From Anaerolineales bacterium (GTDB lineage: Bacteria > Chloroflexota > Anaerolineae > Anaerolineales > E44-bin32), in NCBI GenBank assembly GCA_023144145.1, contig JAGLGG010000107.1, forward strand, positions 1 to 15,809: DNA of 15,809 nucleotides, in the 5' to 3' direction. Both the position numbers and the translations under genes were made by a program. The notes beneath the pieces are model-generated. The model made no database searches and was not told the DNA's origin. It saw nothing but the letters and a program-made list of their open reading frames with translations. Each line of letters starts with the position of its first letter. Within the stretch, counting starts at the first letter, position 1. Below, piece after piece: positions 14,582 through 15,809 of this stretch.

Positions 14582-15375
14582 TTTTCTTGAAACTTGGAGG
14601 CTCACTCATCACGGATAAGTTGCGATCAGAAACGCCTCAGATGGAAATAATTGAGCGAATCGCATCTGAAATTGCTGCTGCAAGAGAAACAGATCCTGAA
14701 TTGAAACTATTGCTGGGTCATGGCTCCGGGTCATATGGGCATCCAGTTGCTAAAAAGTATGGAACTCAAAATGGTGCTGAAACACTCCAGGATTGGGTTG
14801 GGTTTTCGGAAGTATGGTACATGGCTCACAAACTGGACCGCATCATCATTGACAGTTTGAGATCCGTGGGTTTACCTGCAATTTCATTCGCTCCTTCCGC
14901 TTCTAGCGTTAGTTCAAAGGGGCAAATTGTCAAGTTGATGGTCGAACCGATAAAGCGTGCGTTAGACGTTGGACTTCTGCCCGTCGTTCAAGGCGACGTC
15001 GCATTTGATCAAGAACAAGGATCGACAATATTATCAACCGAAATGGTCTTCCGTTTTCTTGCTCCATTGTTGATGCCGACAAGTGTTCTCTTAGCTGGAA
15101 TAGAACCGGGAGTCTTCAAAGAATACCCAAGTCGTGGGGAAATTATCGGCGAAATTATGGACGGAGATGTAGATAGGTTGAAGTTAGGGCCGTCCACTGC
15201 ACCTGATGTCACAGGTGGAATGGGGAGTAAGGTTCGAGAGGCCATGTCGATATCAAGAGCCGTTCCAGGGATGGACGTGCGTATATTTTCCGGAAAGGGA
15301 CCAAACTCAGTTTATGACGCACTGTTAGGGGAGCCGGTGGGAACATTGGTCAGAGCTTTAGAGGTATCCCCATAG
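14578..15375 (+). CDS. ipk: Isopentenyl phosphate kinase (amino acid kinase family)
   Basis: 265 residues, typical length. KLGGSLITDK (5-14) is the phosphate-binding start. GHGSGSYGHP (47-56) contains His55, matching the catalytic histidine that separates isopentenyl phosphate kinases from acetylglutamate and uridylate kinases. GDVAFD (139-144) and DVTGGMGSKV (200-209) form the nucleotide-binding part. It phosphorylates isopentenyl phosphate to isopentenyl diphosphate, the final step of the alternative mevalonate pathway known from archaea and from Roseiflexus. That pathway also needs a decarboxylase acting on mevalonate 5-phosphate or a related compound; none is in this window. It is the last gene of the operon, and no clear terminator follows. 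Confidence 0.95.
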   Translation: MIFLKLGGSLITDKLRSETPQMEIIERIASEIAAARETDPELKLLLGHGSGSYGHPVAKKYGTQNGAETLQDWVGFSEVWYMAHKLDRIIIDSLRSVGLPAISFAPSASSVSSKGQIVKLMVEPIKRALDVGLLPVVQGDVAFDQEQGSTILSTEMVFRFLAPLLMPTSVLLAGIEPGVFKEYPSRGEIIGEIMDGDVDRLKLGPSTAPDVTGGMGSKVREAMSISRAVPGMDVRIFSGKGPNSVYDALLGEPVGTLVRALEVSP

Positions 15376-15604
15376 CTACCCTTGCCCTTGGTTCTTGACA
15401 TTCACCTTCTTATCCTGCTCTCCACTCCAAAGTCAAAATCAAGTTACGAATATCCTTACGGACACATCGATGAGTGCACTGAAAATACTGCCCTAAAAAC
15501 GAGTGGAGGGATATATGTAGGGGGGGACTGTCCCAAAAGATAGGCACTCGCCGTATGGAGATATAAAAACTGATCTCTCACGTTTTCGCTTTCCAGCTCC
15601 AGGT

Positions 15605-15632
15605 GTAAGGGCGACTGGCCAGTCGCCCCTAC
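15605..15632. repeat. REP-like 28-bp palindrome
   Basis: Fourteen-base arms centred between 15618 and 15619, with a core of GGGCGACTGGCCAGTCGCCC and flanks GTA / TAC. Thirteen of fourteen base pairs match; only A15608-C15629 fails. Intergenic palindromes of this general form are common in Chloroflexota and some other genomes (recalled, not searched). It could fold strongly in DNA or RNA, and might help stop transcription from the ipk operon. Confidence 0.75.
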
Positions 15633-15672
15633 GACTAATTTCCTATTAGGGAGCGGTAACAAGTGCCACTTT

Positions 15673-15795
15673 TCAGACAGCTCCCCACATATACCAGTCC
15701 TCTTCTTGCGATTGACCTTTTTTCAAGGGAGTCATCGATAATTTAGCAAAGTTAATATCAAATCCCGGAAGGTCGTAACTTGTGAAATATCCCAC
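15673..15795 (-). other. Possible 40-residue small ORF or C-terminal gene remnant
   Basis: From a GTG at 15795 to a TGA at 15673, with AAGGA just upstream at a short spacing. The product includes SYDLPGFDINFAKL and ends QEEDWYMWGAV; the tryptophan and tyrosine content and mixed composition look protein-like. A stop at 15804-15806 closes the frame on the other side, so it is not simply the end of an intact gene from the next window. I do not recognise a family. Confidence 0.2.
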
Positions 15796-15809
15796 GTTTC
15801 CTTACACTA

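Larger units (their letters stand above)
15376..15809. other. 434-bp region after ipk with no confident gene
   Basis: The start holds no obvious terminator. A GGGACTGTCCC palindrome occurs near 15525-15535. A REP-like palindrome is at 15605-15632, and a protein-like minus-strand fragment at 15673-15795. A 68-codon minus-strand frame (15456-15662) is translated partly from the palindrome and does not look like a gene. Confidence 0.6.

Noticed and set aside
15520..15540. GGGACTGTCCC as an insertion-sequence end
   Set aside because: There is no transposase, no partner inverted repeat and no target duplication in the window; the 11-bp palindrome alone is too little.
15456..15662. 68-codon minus-strand frame after ipk
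   Set aside because: Part of it is the translation of the REP-like palindrome, it has no ribosome-binding site, and the rest does not look like a protein.

Overview
The window looks like a chromosomal segment from a member of the Chloroflexota, most likely class Anaerolineae. This is inferred from gene content only: a very large membrane protein of the Chlor_Arch_YYY (DUF2298) family fused to a GT39-like domain, an isopentenyl phosphate kinase next to a mevalonate kinase, and a decaprenyl-phosphate phosphoribosyltransferase-like UbiA protein. I see no phage or plasmid genes, transposase or CRISPR array, and no RNA gene.

Layout. Positions 1-12549 are read on the minus strand. In transcription order: a TlyA-type rRNA methyltransferase (GTG start), a clear intrinsic terminator, lepA (EF4), an LPG-synthase-TM/flippase-like membrane protein, a GT4 glycosyltransferase overlapping a SAM methyltransferase (ATGA), a 453-bp repeat-rich gap, a GT39-type membrane glycosyltransferase, and the YYY giant, coupled to it by TAATG and running off the left edge. 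From 12774 the plus strand carries a compact three-gene operon: UbiA-like prenyltransferase, mevalonate kinase (TAATG overlap) and isopentenyl phosphate kinase (ATGA overlap). The last 434 bp hold a REP-like palindrome and at most a gene remnant.

How the genes fit together. The plus-strand operon makes isopentenyl diphosphate by the mevalonate/IPK route and includes an enzyme that uses a polyprenyl phosphate. The minus-strand cluster is rich in enzymes that typically build surface glycans from polyprenyl-linked or nucleotide sugars. A reasonable inference is that the region supplies and uses lipid carriers for an envelope glycan. tlyA and lepA are translation housekeeping genes between the two blocks.

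Regulatory signals: a near-consensus sigma70 promoter with a 13-bp palindrome in front of the GT4 gene; an extended -10 promoter placed so that the mevalonate operon mRNA would be leaderless; a terminator after tlyA; and several unexplained inverted repeats.
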